A DNA stretch of 43,270 bases from Rhodanobacter sp. (GCA_004298015.1 SCSE01000037.1:1-43270), one strand, 5' to 3'. Positions 25,874-34,388 are shown, counted from the stretch's first letter. Numbers and translations are program-made. The notes: generated by a model from the letters alone, not told the origin.

Positions 25874-25887
25874 GGTGAGACTCCTTC

Positions 25888-25940
25888 TGATACCTATCGT
25901 TAATATATACCTGTACAAAGTACATATCAATGATACCTAT
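25888..25940. promoter_or_regulatory. vapBC promoter region with repeated operator candidates
   Basis: The 10-base sequence TGATACCTAT occurs at 25888-25897 and again at 25931-25940, 43 bases apart (about four helical turns). Between them is the palindrome GTACAAAGTAC and an AT-rich TTAATATATAC stretch that could hold the -10 element. The layout fits cooperative VapBC autorepression. Binding is inferred from repeat and position. Confidence 0.5.
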
Positions 25941-26172
25941 TTATCGAGTTCGCTTGGGATATCCCCTAGACGAATCAACAGGGTTGGCAAAGATTGGGCA
26001 AGAAGCTAGCAATCTGCGGGATCTGTCCGTAGTTGGGCTGGAGCTTTGGTGGCGGAATTTTCCCGGATTCCGGCTTGCATTCCCATCCTCGACAGTGGCG
26101 GCTTGACGGTCGTTCACCGCGGGTCTTCCGGGCCACTCGGGTACATCGGCCCGCTACCGGCAACGTGCGCGC
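25941..26172. other. Gene-free spacer before the metal operon
   Basis: No supported gene. Short frames on both strands lack ribosome-binding sites. The segment separates the vapBC promoter, which fires leftward, from the MerR-type promoter at 26173, which fires rightward. Confidence 0.5.
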
Positions 26173-26203
26173 TTGACCTGGAGTCAACTCCAAGGAATAC
26201 CGT
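26173..26203 (+). promoter_or_regulatory. MerR-family regulated promoter of the metal operon
   Basis: TTGACC (26173-26178) and TACCGT (26198-26203) are separated by 19 bases, the stretched spacing that needs a MerR-type activator. The spacer contains the dyad CCTGGAGT-CA-ACTCCAAGG, very like ZntR/PbrR/CueR operators. The transcript would begin about 65 bases before the HMA chaperone gene. The MerR-family gene at the end of the cluster (29980) is the likely regulator, by proximity. Confidence 0.8.
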
Positions 26204-26275
26204 GGCCTGCACACGTCGGCGACCGCGCCTTTCCACGGCACTGATGTTCCATCCATCCCATCGGAGTACAGCAGC

Positions 26276-26494
26276 ATGAAAACCGCAACGATAAGCGTCA
26301 GTGGCATGCACTGCGACGGTTGCGCACAGATCGTGCGCAACGTGCTGGAGCGACAGGATGGCGTGCAGACGAGCACGGTCTCCTACGCGGACAGCACGGC
26401 CCGGGTGCTGTTCGATCCGGCCCGCATGGATGAAAGCCGCTTGCTGCAGATCATCGAAAAGGCCGGCTACGGCGCCACGCCGCAGCCTGATTGA
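26276..26494 (+). CDS. Heavy-metal-associated (HMA) chaperone
   Basis: The 72-aa protein is a single HMA domain with the ferredoxin-like fold. The metal-binding loop reads SVSGMHCDGCAQIVRNVLER with Cys13 and Cys16, and the second conserved part is IIEKAGYGATPQ. Small CopZ-like proteins of this type carry soft metal ions to P1B ATPases. It is the first gene after the MerR-type promoter and is followed by a membrane protein and a P1B ATPase, so it likely hands metal to one of them. Which metal is not clear; copper, silver, zinc, cadmium and lead all remain possible. Confidence 0.88.
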   Translation: MKTATISVSGMHCDGCAQIVRNVLERQDGVQTSTVSYADSTARVLFDPARMDESRLLQIIEKAGYGATPQPD

Positions 26495-26518
26495 CGCTCA
26501 ATACACCGGAGTAGACGG

Positions 26519-27181
26519 ATGGACGCACTGCTGTTGCCGATCGGGTTGGGCTTGCTGGGCTTCATCGAGCCTTGCACGATGGGTTCCAACCTGATTCTGA
26601 TCAAACACCTCGAGAATCTGCCTTACCGCAGGCGCCTGCTGCAACTGCTGGTGTATGCCGCCACCCGGGGCTTGTTGATGGGCCTGCTGGGTGCTGCCGC
26701 GGCCTGGATCGGTTCACGATTCTTTGGCCTGCAGCGCGCGTTGTGGATGACGCTGGGTGTGGTCTATCTGGGCTTCGGGTTGTTGTATCTGACGGGGCGA
26801 CAGGGCTGGGTGGTGGCCCGTCTGAGTCCGCTGCTGTCAGCGTCTGCGGGGGCGCGTGGCTCGGCGCTGCTGGGCCTGGTGTTCGGACTCAATGTGCCCG
26901 CCTGCGCGGTACCGCTGATTGTCGTGCTGCTCGGCTTCAGTGTCAGCCAGGGCGCGTCCGGCAGCGTCCCCGCACAAGGCTTTGTTTCGCTGTTGCTGTT
27001 TGGTCTGGCGCTGTCGCTGCCGCTGTTGCTGGCCGTGCTGTGGCAGCGAGCGGCGCGGCTGCTGGACACGCTGGCCGCGCTGTCGGTGCGCATGCCGCGC
27101 TGGACCGGCGTGGTGCTGGTCGCACTGGGGCTGTGGTCGATCGGCTTCGGCTGGTTTGCGCATTTGCCGGTGCCGACGTGA
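26519..27181 (+). CDS. CcdA/DsbD-like membrane protein (220 aa)
   Basis: Six hydrophobic segments are visible. Segment 1 contains GLLGFIEPCTMGSNLILI, and a segment near the middle contains GLVFGLNVPACAVPLIVVLL. These two Cys-Pro-type motifs occupy the places of the paired cysteines in CcdA/DsbD transmembrane electron carriers (inverted repeats with P-C or C-x-x-P). The protein is therefore expected to move reducing power across the inner membrane. Linkage to an HMA chaperone, a P1B ATPase and a CPAC redox protein suggests a role in keeping metal-site thiols reduced. The family is often annotated as cytochrome c biogenesis protein, and the specific role here is unproven. Confidence 0.75.
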   Translation: MDALLLPIGLGLLGFIEPCTMGSNLILIKHLENLPYRRRLLQLLVYAATRGLLMGLLGAAAAWIGSRFFGLQRALWMTLGVVYLGFGLLYLTGRQGWVVARLSPLLSASAGARGSALLGLVFGLNVPACAVPLIVVLLGFSVSQGASGSVPAQGFVSLLLFGLALSLPLLLAVLWQRAARLLDTLAALSVRMPRWTGVVLVALGLWSIGFGWFAHLPVPT

Positions 27182-27245
27182 GATCCCGACTGATCCTTGA
27201 CCGCGCGCCGGGGCATACCGCCCTGTTCGCGCAGGAGATAATCCG

Positions 27246-29705
27246 ATGAATACCGCTACCGCTGTCGCCTCCACCCCCTGGAGCGAAGAAGCTACCCGCG
27301 ATCCGCACCGGCAACGCGTGCGTGCCCACATTGGCGGCCTGCATTGCTCGTTGTGCACCGGTACGATCGAGAAGGCGCTGGGCAAGCAGCCGGGTGTGCA
27401 CAAGGTTTCCGTCAGCCTGACCCACGAACAGGCGTTGATCGAGTTCGACCCCGGGCAGACCCGGGCTGATGCGTTGATGCGCATCCTCAGCGACATCGGC
27501 TATACGTTGTCCGATCCGCGCAAGCTGGAGCCGTTCGAGGCGCAGGAGCGTGCGCTGGCGCGTGAGCGCAACCGCTTCCTGGCGGCGCTGGCGATGAGCC
27601 TGACGGCGATCGGATTGATCGCGGACCCGGCCGGCGGCCTGGCGCTGGGTCTGTCGGCTTTCGTCGTGGTCAGCCTGATGGCATTTGCCTTCGCCGTGTT
27701 GCGCAACCGTGGCCGATGGCGCGCCGTCCCCGGAAGCCTCGGTCTGGGTGTGGCCGGCGTGGCCCTGTTCGTGTTGCGCAGCCAGCAGTTGCTCGGTGCC
27801 TCGACGCCGTGGCTGGCAGCCGTGCTGGCCGCGGTGATGATCTTCGGTCTTGGCGGCCACATCCTGCGGATGGCCGTGCAGGCACTCAGGCGCGGGATCC
27901 TCAACCAGCACGTGCTGGTCGAAATCGGCGCCTTTGCCGGGGCTGCCGGCGGTGTCCTCGGCCTGCTGCTGCAGCGCGCCGATTTTCCCACAGCGCCGTT
28001 CTTTGCGGTAACGGTGATGGTGCTGACCTACCACATTTTTTCCGAGTGGCTGTCGCTGATCGTCAAGACCCGCAGTTCGCAGGCAGTGAAGAAGTTGCTG
28101 GACCTGCAGCCGGATTCGGCGCACGTGCTGGGCGAGGGCGGCGAGCAGGACACGCCGATCGAAGCGGTGCAAATCGGCGACCGGGTGCGCATCCGCCCCG
28201 GCGAGCGCATCCCGCTTGATGGCGAGGTGATCGACGGCCACTCCGCGGTCGACGAGTCGCTGATCACCGGTGAACCGTTGCCGGTCGAAAAGCGTGCCGG
28301 AGATACCGTCGCCGGCGGCGGGATCAATGGCACCGGAACGCTGCTCTTGCGGGTTACCGCCGTGGGCGACGACAGCTTCCTGCAACGGGTGATCAAGAGT
28401 GTCGAGGAAGCGCGTGCACTCAAGCCCGGGCTTCTGCATATCGTCGACCGCGTGCTTCGCGTCTACACCCCGACGGTGCTCGGCATCGCCGCGCTGGCCT
28501 TTCTGGGCTGGCTGCTGGTCCCGCTGCTGTTCGGTCTGCCGATGGCAATCGAGCGCGCGGTGTTTGCCGGACTGTCGGTGCTGGTGATGGGCTACCCATG
28601 CGCGGTGGGTATCTCGGCACCCTTGTCGATCGTGCGCGGCGCCGGCGAGGCGGCTGAGCAGGGTGTGTTGATGCGCACCGGCGAGTCGTTCCAGGCCTTG
28701 CGCAAGGTGACGGCAGTGATCTTCGACAAGACCGGTACGCTGACCGAAGGCAAGCCGGCGCTGCGTGCGATCGAACCGCAGGGTGTCGATGCCGACACCT
28801 TGCTGGCGCTTGCCGCCGCCGTCGAAGCGGCCTCCGAACACCCGTTGGCCCAGGCGGTGGTGCAAGCCGCCTTCGCACGCAAACTGAAACTCCCGGAGAT
28901 CGAAGACTTCGACGCGATTGCCGGCAAGGGGGTGATCGCCCGGCTGGCAGACCTTTCAGCGGCGGCAACCGTGATCGTCGGCAGCCCGGCGTTCCTGCAT
29001 GAGCATGGCGTGGATATGCAGCCACTGGCTGCCCGCGTCGAACACCTGCAATCGGCCGGTCATACCGTGATCGGCGTGGCCCGCGACTATCGACTGCTGG
29101 GTATCCTGGCGCTGGGCGATGCACTGCGAGCCGACGCGCGCGACACCGTGGCCCGGCTCAAGCAAGCGGGTGTGCGGGTTGCGCTGCTTACCGGCGACAA
29201 CCGGCTTGCGGCGCAACGCATGGCAGTCGAAGCCGGTATCGACGAGGTCTACGCCGAGGTGCTGCCGGCGCGCAAGGCTGACACCGTGCGCCAGATCCAG
29301 CAGCAGGCGCGCGTGGCCATGGTTGGGGATGGCATCAACGATGCACCGGCACTGATGCAGGCCGATGTCGGCATCGCGATGGGTAGCGGCACCGATATCG
29401 CGATCGACGCCGCCGACGTGATCCTGTTGAACACGCGTCTGTCCGGCGTGCTGGTGGCCTATGAGATCAGCCGCCGCGGCTATCGCAAGATGCTGCAGAA
29501 CATCACGCTGGCCTTTCTGTTCAACGGTATCGGCATTCCGCTGGCCGCTACCGGCCTGATCTATCCCGTGTGGGCGATGGTGGCGATGGCAAGCAGTGTC
29601 ACCGCGATCTTCATCAATTCGCTGGCCGGCCGATCGGGACTGTTCTTCGGTGCCGTCGGCGGCGTCAGCGCGGCGCCCATGTCAGCGGCCACGCCGGCAA
29701 CCTGA
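27246..29705 (+). CDS. P1B-type heavy-metal ATPase with YPC membrane motif
   Basis: The 819-aa protein has an N-terminal HMA domain (Cys34-Ser-Leu-Cys37 in [10 protein letters not shown]). Pairs of membrane helices follow at about 110-150 and 165-240, then the actuator domain (TGEPLPVEK, 341-349). Two more helices carry [17 protein letters not shown], so residues 450-452 are Y-P-C where most P1B pumps have C-P-C, S-P-C or T-P-C. The catalytic loop has DKTGT with Asp494, SEHPLAQAV with His532-Pro533, LLTGDN and [19 protein letters not shown] precedes the ATG. The pump probably exports a soft metal ion, but the altered motif makes metal class uncertain. Confidence 0.93.
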   Translation: MNTATAVASTPWSEEATRDPHRQRVRAHIGGLHCSLCTGTIEKALGKQPGVHKVSVSLTHEQALIEFDPGQTRADALMRILSDIGYTLSDPRKLEPFEAQERALARERNRFLAALAMSLTAIGLIADPAGGLALGLSAFVVVSLMAFAFAVLRNRGRWRAVPGSLGLGVAGVALFVLRSQQLLGASTPWLAAVLAAVMIFGLGGHILRMAVQALRRGILNQHVLVEIGAFAGAAGGVLGLLLQRADFPTAPFFAVTVMVLTYHIFSEWLSLIVKTRSSQAVKKLLDLQPDSAHVLGEGGEQDTPIEAVQIGDRVRIRPGERIPLDGEVIDGHSAVDESLITGEPLPVEKRAGDTVAGGGINGTGTLLLRVTAVGDDSFLQRVIKSVEEARALKPGLLHIVDRVLRVYTPTVLGIAALAFLGWLLVPLLFGLPMAIERAVFAGLSVLVMGYPCAVGISAPLSIVRGAGEAAEQGVLMRTGESFQALRKVTAVIFDKTGTLTEGKPALRAIEPQGVDADTLLALAAAVEAASEHPLAQAVVQAAFARKLKLPEIEDFDAIAGKGVIARLADLSAAATVIVGSPAFLHEHGVDMQPLAARVEHLQSAGHTVIGVARDYRLLGILALGDALRADARDTVARLKQAGVRVALLTGDNRLAAQRMAVEAGIDEVYAEVLPARKADTVRQIQQQARVAMVGDGINDAPALMQADVGIAMGSGTDIAIDAADVILLNTRLSGVLVAYEISRRGYRKMLQNITLAFLFNGIGIPLAATGLIYPVWAMVAMASSVTAIFINSLAGRSGLFFGAVGGVSAAPMSAATPAT

Positions 29706-29746
29706 TCCGAGTAGTCTCACCCATGATCCCCGAGCGACGGCACCGC

Positions 29747-29983
29747 ATGCACATCGTGGTCTACCAATCCGAGCACTGCCCTGCATGCCGGCGGGTCGCG
29801 ACCGCGTTGATCGCGGTGTGCCGTGAACTGGACGCAGCAACCGAGGTCAGGGATGTATTGGTTCACCTCGAGCAGGCGGCGCGCCTGGGCATCACCCGGC
29901 CGCCAGCGGTGGTGGTCGACGGCCGCCTGTTCGGACAGGGCAGCACGGTGGCCGACAAGCTGCGTCGGAAGTGGCTGGCATGA
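29747..29983 (+). CDS. Small thioredoxin/glutaredoxin-like protein (CPAC)
   Basis: The 78-aa product reads MHIVVYQSEHCPACRRVATA, with Cys11-Pro-Ala-Cys14 as redox motif, and later TRPPAVVVDGRLFGQG, where T-x-P-P gives the cis-proline loop of thioredoxin folds. No signal peptide is present, so it should act in the cytosol. A start at 29723 (MIPERRHR) is also in frame; 29747 was chosen because it begins directly with the first beta strand. Its stop overlaps the MerR-family start. Next to a CcdA-like carrier and a metal pump, it may reduce cysteines of the metal-binding sites; that is inference. Confidence 0.7.
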   Translation: MHIVVYQSEHCPACRRVATALIAVCRELDAATEVRDVLVHLEQAARLGITRPPAVVVDGRLFGQGSTVADKLRRKWLA

Positions 29984-30384
29984 GCAGCTTCAGCATTGGC
30001 GAGATGGCGACACGGCTTGGCATGTCCACCGACACCCTGCGTTACTACGAGAAGATCGGCCTGCTGCCACGGCCGCTGCGCGACAGCGGTGGGCGCCGTC
30101 GTTACGTCGACGCGGACCTGGCACGTCTGCTGTTCATTCAGCGCGCGCAGGCGATGAATTTTTCGCTGGCCGAGATCGGTCACCTGCTGCAATTGCGCGA
30201 GCGTCCGCAAAAGACGCGTGCCGATGTGCGCCATCTGGCCGGAGAAAAGCTGGCCCAGGTCGAGCTCCGCCTGAAATCGTTGCGCCTGCTGCGCAATGAA
30301 CTGCGGCTGCTGCTCAACCTGTGCGCCGGCAGCGACGACGGGCGCTGTCCGATCCTCGACTCGCTGGACAACGAGCAGGCGTGA
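29980..30384 (+). CDS. MerR-family metal-responsive regulator
   Basis: The N-terminal winged helix reads FSIGEMATRLGMSTDTLRYY with EKIGLLPRP, and a long dimerisation helix follows (about 75-112). The C-terminus holds Cys115 and Cys123 in LCAGSDDGRCPILDSLD, the loop used for metal sensing in ZntR/CadR/PbrR-type proteins. The third sensing cysteine near position 79 of ZntR is missing: the region reads KTRADVRHLAGEK, with His85 nearby. At 134 aa the length is normal. It starts inside ATGA, overlapping the redox gene. It probably activates the stretched promoter at 26173. Confidence 0.85.
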   Translation: MSSFSIGEMATRLGMSTDTLRYYEKIGLLPRPLRDSGGRRRYVDADLARLLFIQRAQAMNFSLAEIGHLLQLRERPQKTRADVRHLAGEKLAQVELRLKSLRLLRNELRLLLNLCAGSDDGRCPILDSLDNEQA

Positions 30385-30614
30385 TGCCGCATGCCGCCCT
30401 GACGGGATAGGTTCAATATCTGCGTGCATATTGGGCGGCGTGAAGGACGCAGCGGGACTTTCATGATCTCGTTATCGGAGTGCCGTGGCGTGCGAATCCA
30501 TCGCCATCACCCTGTGGGTAGAGGTCAATCTGGTCGCTCCCTGGCGTGACGCGACTCAATGTCACAGCGGCACCTCAACCTATCCGGGTTACCCTGTCCG
30601 GGTGGTCTGAACAG

Positions 30615-30628
30615 TTGACTTAGGTCAA
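30615..30628. promoter_or_regulatory. FNR/Anr-like palindrome
   Basis: TTGACTTAGGTCAA has arms TTGAC and GTCAA around TTAG, close to the TTGAT-N4-ATCAA consensus of oxygen-responsive FNR/Anr proteins. A role in cyd control is tempting, but it lies about 680 bases before cydA and the repeats lie between, so a direct role is doubtful unless another promoter is close to it. Confidence 0.35.
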
Positions 30629-30872
30629 CCACCGGAACCGAATCATCCCTCACAGTCGGGCGGGATTGTCGCTGGTATCCAGCGTATGGGTCGGATGCCA
30701 TGCGACACCCTACTGGAGCCTACGTCACTGGAGGCCACGTCTACCTTCCATGAGGAAGCATGGTGTCGATTTCCACGAAAAAAAAAGGATCATGAAATCC
30801 TTCCTGATGACCCATCTACTGCATCCTCGTTTGGAGTATGGCTCGATGTGGGAAATCAGGGACGCGTGTTCT

Positions 30873-30963
30873 TCCACCGCGTAGGGCGGACACCGTTCGT
30901 CGCTCTTCGTCATGATGATCCGGGCGCGGCCGGCGGGCCGTGGCCGCCCTACGCCGATGCACG
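30873..30963 (+). repeat. 91-bp hairpin repeat (MITE/REP-like), copy 2
   Basis: It begins TCCACCGCGTAGGGCGGACA and ends CCGCCCTACGCCGATGCACG. It matches 23282-23372 with about 11 differences and keeps the CGTAGGGCGG/CCGCCCTACG terminal inverted repeats. Here it is inserted between two related direct segments. Confidence 0.75.
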
Positions 30964-31051
30964 GGTTGCGATGGAAGTCCTGATCACCCATCGGCAGCAC
31001 CCTCCTTTAGAGAATGGCTTGAGATGGCCATTCTTGAAGGATATGGGTCAA

Positions 31052-31117
31052 GCAACATTTTGCCGACCGCAACTGCAAACAGTCATCTGATGAGGATCTG
31101 CGGAAGTGAGGATTCGA
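31052..31117 (+). repeat. Flanking repeat unit, copy c
   Basis: The unit starts GCAACATTTTGCCGACCGCA and runs through GAGGATCTGCGGAAGTGAGG. It is a degenerate relative of 23188-23253 and 23393-23459. At both loci a member of this family follows the hairpin repeat. Confidence 0.5.
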
Positions 31118-31245
31118 CACGTGGGGAATCAAAAAATCCTTTATGGGTTGAGGCTCTGCGTGCGCGTTGCGCAGACCCACCGCCCGGGTCCATGGCGGGC
31201 ACCCACTGTTTGTACTTCTCCCATTTCCTGGGACAGACGCAGTAA

Positions 31246-31251
31246 TATAAT
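31246..31251 (+). promoter_or_regulatory. Candidate -10 element of cydA
   Basis: A perfect TATAAT lies 44 bases before the cydA ATG. The -35 region 17 bases upstream reads ATTTCC or CATTTC and is poor, which would fit activation by another factor. The call rests on the -10 hexamer and location only. Confidence 0.4.
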
Positions 31252-31295
31252 GAACGGAACGCGCCAGTCCAAACCACCGTCGGGAAGCCTCCATC

Positions 31296-32900
31296 ATGCA
31301 TGACATCACCGTCGTCGATCTGTCGCGTTGGCAGTTCGCCATTACCGTGCTGTACCACTTCCTGTTTGTACCGTTGACGCTTGGACTGTCGTTCATGCTG
31401 GCTGCGATGGAGACGGTCTACGTCACCACCGGCAAGCAGATCTACCGGGAGATCGCCCAGTTCTGGGGGAAACTCTTTTTGATCAATTTCGCGCTCGGCG
31501 TAGCCACCGGCCTGACCATGGAGTTCGAGTTCGGAACCAACTGGTCGTTCTACTCCAGCTTTGTCGGCGATATCTTCGGTGCACCGCTGGCGATCGAAGG
31601 GCTGATGGCGTTTTTCCTCGAAGCCACCTTCGTTGGCATGATGGTCTTTGGCTGGGATCGCCTAAAGCGCGGCCAGCATCTGGCCGTCACCTATATGGTG
31701 GCGCTGGGCTCGAACCTGTCGGCCTTGTGGATCCTGATTGCCAACAGTTTCATGCAGAATCCGCAAGGTGCCACCTTCAATCCAGCCACCATGCGCATGG
31801 AGCTGACCAGCTTCACCCAATTGATCTTCAGCCACGACGCGCAAGCCAAGTTCGTACATACCAGCATCGCCGGTTATGTCACCGGCGCGATTTTCGTGGC
31901 AGGTATCAGTGCCTGGTACATGCTGAAGGGACGGCATATTGAGCTTGCCAGACGTTCGTTCCGTATGGCGGTGCTGTTCGGCGTGCTCTCCACCGCCGGT
32001 GTGATTACCCTGGGCGACGCGCTCGGCTTCGTCGGTGGCCAGGCTCAGCCCAGCAAGCTCGCTGCGATGGAGGGGCTGTGGAAGAGCGAGGCGGCGCCCA
32101 TGCCGTTCAACCTGGTGGCTTTCCCCTCGCAGAAGGAACAGGTCAATCACGACCAGCTACAGATTCCGTATGCGCTCTCGCTGCTGGTCACCCACTCCAT
32201 GGATGGCACCGTGCCTGGTTTCGACAAACTTGAACAACAGGCTGTGGTGCGCATCAAAAACGGCATCCCCGCCGTCGAGGCCTTGCAGACGCTGTCGAGC
32301 AAACCGGGTGACGCCGCGGCGCTTGCGCAGTTCCGCAGGCACGAAAAGGATCTTGGCTACGGCTTTCTGGTACAGCGGTACGCCGAGGATGTGAGCAAGG
32401 CCACGGACGCACAGATCAACACCGCCGCACGGGACATCATCCCGGAGGTGGCGCCGGTCTTCTGGTCATTCCGCATCATGGTGGCGATGGGCTTGGCGAT
32501 GCTGGCCTTTTTCGTACTGGCGGTGATCTTCAGTCTGCGCAATGACATCGAGCGTCAGCGCTGGTTCCTGAAGATCGCGGTGTGGATGATTCCGGTGCCG
32601 TTCCTGGCCTGCGAAACGGGCTGGCTGGTGGCCGAGCTGGGACGTCAGCCATGGACCGTGTATGGCGTACTGCCAACGTGGATGTCCGCATCCACCCACA
32701 GCGTCGGCTACATGATCTTCTCGTTGGTAGGTTTCGTGGGACTGTATACCGTGTTCATTGTCGTCGAGATGTATCTGATGCTGCGCGCGATCCGCAAGGG
32801 TCCGGATGAGCCGCACGGTGACGACACCGATTGGGATAGCGATCCGATGCTCAATAACAGCGCAAAAGCCGGGCGGTTAGCCGGTTACGCGGAGGGTTGA
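31296..32900 (+). CDS. cydA: Cytochrome bd ubiquinol oxidase subunit I
   Basis: CydA carries all three haems of the bd oxidase in the inner membrane and oxidises quinol. Visible family features include the haem ligand His21 in TVLYHFLFVPLTLG, the glutamates Glu101 and Glu109 of EGLMAFFLEATF in the proton path, and His188 in AKFVHTSIAGYV, the b558 ligand. The quinol-loop segment QPSKLAAMEGLWKSEA follows. Nine or so hydrophobic segments span 534 aa. The methionine ligand lies in the FRIMVAMGLAM segment. cydB starts 3 bases after the stop, so the two are co-translated. A cydAB-X-DC order follows. Confidence 0.95.
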   Translation: MHDITVVDLSRWQFAITVLYHFLFVPLTLGLSFMLAAMETVYVTTGKQIYREIAQFWGKLFLINFALGVATGLTMEFEFGTNWSFYSSFVGDIFGAPLAIEGLMAFFLEATFVGMMVFGWDRLKRGQHLAVTYMVALGSNLSALWILIANSFMQNPQGATFNPATMRMELTSFTQLIFSHDAQAKFVHTSIAGYVTGAIFVAGISAWYMLKGRHIELARRSFRMAVLFGVLSTAGVITLGDALGFVGGQAQPSKLAAMEGLWKSEAAPMPFNLVAFPSQKEQVNHDQLQIPYALSLLVTHSMDGTVPGFDKLEQQAVVRIKNGIPAVEALQTLSSKPGDAAALAQFRRHEKDLGYGFLVQRYAEDVSKATDAQINTAARDIIPEVAPVFWSFRIMVAMGLAMLAFFVLAVIFSLRNDIERQRWFLKIAVWMIPVPFLACETGWLVAELGRQPWTVYGVLPTWMSASTHSVGYMIFSLVGFVGLYTVFIVVEMYLMLRAIRKGPDEPHGDDTDWDSDPMLNNSAKAGRLAGYAEG

Positions 32901-32903
32901 TCG

Positions 32904-34037
32904 ATGGATATGTATACCGTTTTCCAGATGGTCTGGTGGATGCTGCTTGGTGTTCTTCTGAGCGGGCTGGCGGTCATGGTAGGCATGGACATGGGCGTGG
33001 GCACGATCCTGCGCTATGTCGGTCGCAGCGATCTGGAGCGAAGGGTTGCGCTCAACATCGTCGGTCCGCACTGGGAAGGCAACCAGGTATGATTCGTACT
33101 CGGCGGTGGCGCCGTATTCGCTGCCTTTCCCCTGATCTATGCCACGGCATTTTCGGGCTTCTACGTGGTCATGCTGTTGTTGCTCTGGAGCATGATCCTG
33201 CGTCCACTCGGTTTCGAATACCGCAGCAAGTTGCCATCGGCCAGGTGGCGCGGCATGTGGGATTGGGCGTTATTCATCAGTGGTCTGGTGCCGATGGTGG
33301 TCTTCGGTGCCGCATTCGGCAATTTGTTCGAGGGTGTGCCATTCCATTTCAGCTGGAATCTCACCTCGACATACACCGGCTCGTTCCTTGCGTTGCTCAA
33401 CCCGTTTGCGATCCTTTGCGGCCTGTTGTCGGCTTCGCTATCCGTCTTCATGGGTTCGGTAACCGTGATGAATGGCGCCGAGGGTGTGATCTATGAACGC
33501 GGCCGCAAGCTGGCACGTTGGTCCGCACTGCTGGCGGTCATGCTGTTCGCCGTTGGCGGTTTCTGGGTAAAGGGCATGCAGGGCTATGTGCTGACCAGCG
33601 GCCCCGGTGCCGGTGTGGCGCAGACTCCGCTGCAGCAGGTGGTGACGTTGACCGACGGTGCCTGGCTCGGCAACTTCCACGGCCAGGCATGGCTTTGGTT
33701 GTTGCCGTTGCTGGGTTTCGCGGGCATGTTGTTCGGCCTGCTGGCTGCCAGTGCCCGCCGCTCGCACCTGGCCTGGTGGTCCGGTGCGCTGGCCTGGATC
33801 GGCGTGATTGCCACCGCCGGGGTGGCGCTATTTCCCTTCATGCTGCCCTCAAGCAGCGAGCCGGCGCAGAGTCTCACCATATGGAACTCCAGTTCCAGCC
33901 AGCTGACCCTGACCTGGATGCTCGGTTTTGCCGTGGTCTTGGTGCCGCTGATCATCTGGTACACCAGTTGGGCCTTTTACGTGATGCGTGGCAAGGTCAA
34001 AGCCGAGCATGTTGCCGCCGATGAACACAGCTACTGA
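32904..34037 (+). pseudogene. cydB: Cytochrome bd oxidase subunit II with in-frame TGA
   Basis: The frame starts at ATG 32904 after GGAGGG and reads FQMVWWMLLGVLLSGLAVMV, then VGPHWEGNQV, the family's N-x-V-G-P-x-W-x-G-N-Q-V-W segment. At codon 63, where the family has Trp, there is TGA (33090-33092). The same frame then continues FVLGGGAVFAAFPLIYATAF, family-like to the end at 34037 (377 codons in all). A single TGG to TGA change would explain it. No stem-loop or context for recoding is visible. As written, only 62 residues would be made and the bd oxidase would not assemble. A sequencing error is the main alternative. Confidence 0.88.
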
Positions 34038-34169
34038 GGGGCGGTGAACACATCATCCATCTATCGTGATAGCCGTCAAACGCCCGTGCCGGCGAGGTGC
34101 ACCCTGGCATCAACGCCCGGTTTCGCCCGTACCACGGGGTTGTTGCTTCACGCCCGCTGAGGACCGTCC

Positions 34170-34388
34170 ATGAAAACGTTTCTGCTGTTTGTGTTGTTCA
34201 TGCTGATTGCGATGCTCGTGATCTTGCTGGCCATCGTGCTGGGTGCTTCCGGCGCATGGTATTTCGCCTGGCTGGTCGGTACCGGGATGATTGTGCTGAT
34301 TACCGCCGCCGGTGGCGCGATGCTGGATACCCAGGATGAACACGCCAACCTCACGGCAGAAGCCCGGACCGACGCCAAACGTGCTTGA
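34170..34388 (+). CDS. CydX-like small subunit with extra N-terminal helix (72 aa)
   Basis: Residues 29-43 read AWYFAWLVGTGMIVL, matching the W-Y-F-A-W-x-x-G core of CydX/YbgT, the small third subunit that stabilises haems in bd oxidase. CydX is usually 30-40 aa with a single helix. Here an added hydrophobic helix (MKTFLLFVLFMLIAMLVILL) precedes it, and an acidic/basic tail (DTQDEHANLTAEARTDAKRA) follows. GAGGACC lies upstream of the ATG. Position between cydB and cydD supports a role in the oxidase. It could instead be a small membrane protein only resembling CydX by chance, but placement makes that less likely. Confidence 0.6.
   Translation: MKTFLLFVLFMLIAMLVILLAIVLGASGAWYFAWLVGTGMIVLITAAGGAMLDTQDEHANLTAEARTDAKRA

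Larger units (their letters stand above)
30385..31295. other. Long gene-free region upstream of cydA
   Basis: About 910 bases without a supported gene. It contains a TTGACTTAGGTCAA palindrome at 30615, two related direct segments (about 30792-30858 and 30970-31035, both starting near ATGGAAGTCCTGAT-like text), the second copy of the 91-bp hairpin repeat between them, a repeat relative at 31052-31117, and a perfect TATAAT at 31246. Short frames starting at 30792 and 30970 encode related peptides (FLMTHLLHP and LITHRQHPP) and are probably repeat remnants. Confidence 0.6.

Noticed and set aside
30666-31090. Small genes between the MerR-family regulator and cydA
   Set aside because: The frames overlap dispersed repeats, end in repeat sequence and lack any family match.
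33090-33092. TGA in cydB as selenocysteine
   Set aside because: The family has Trp here, there is no SECIS-like hairpin directly after the codon that I can see, and CydB proteins are not known selenoproteins.
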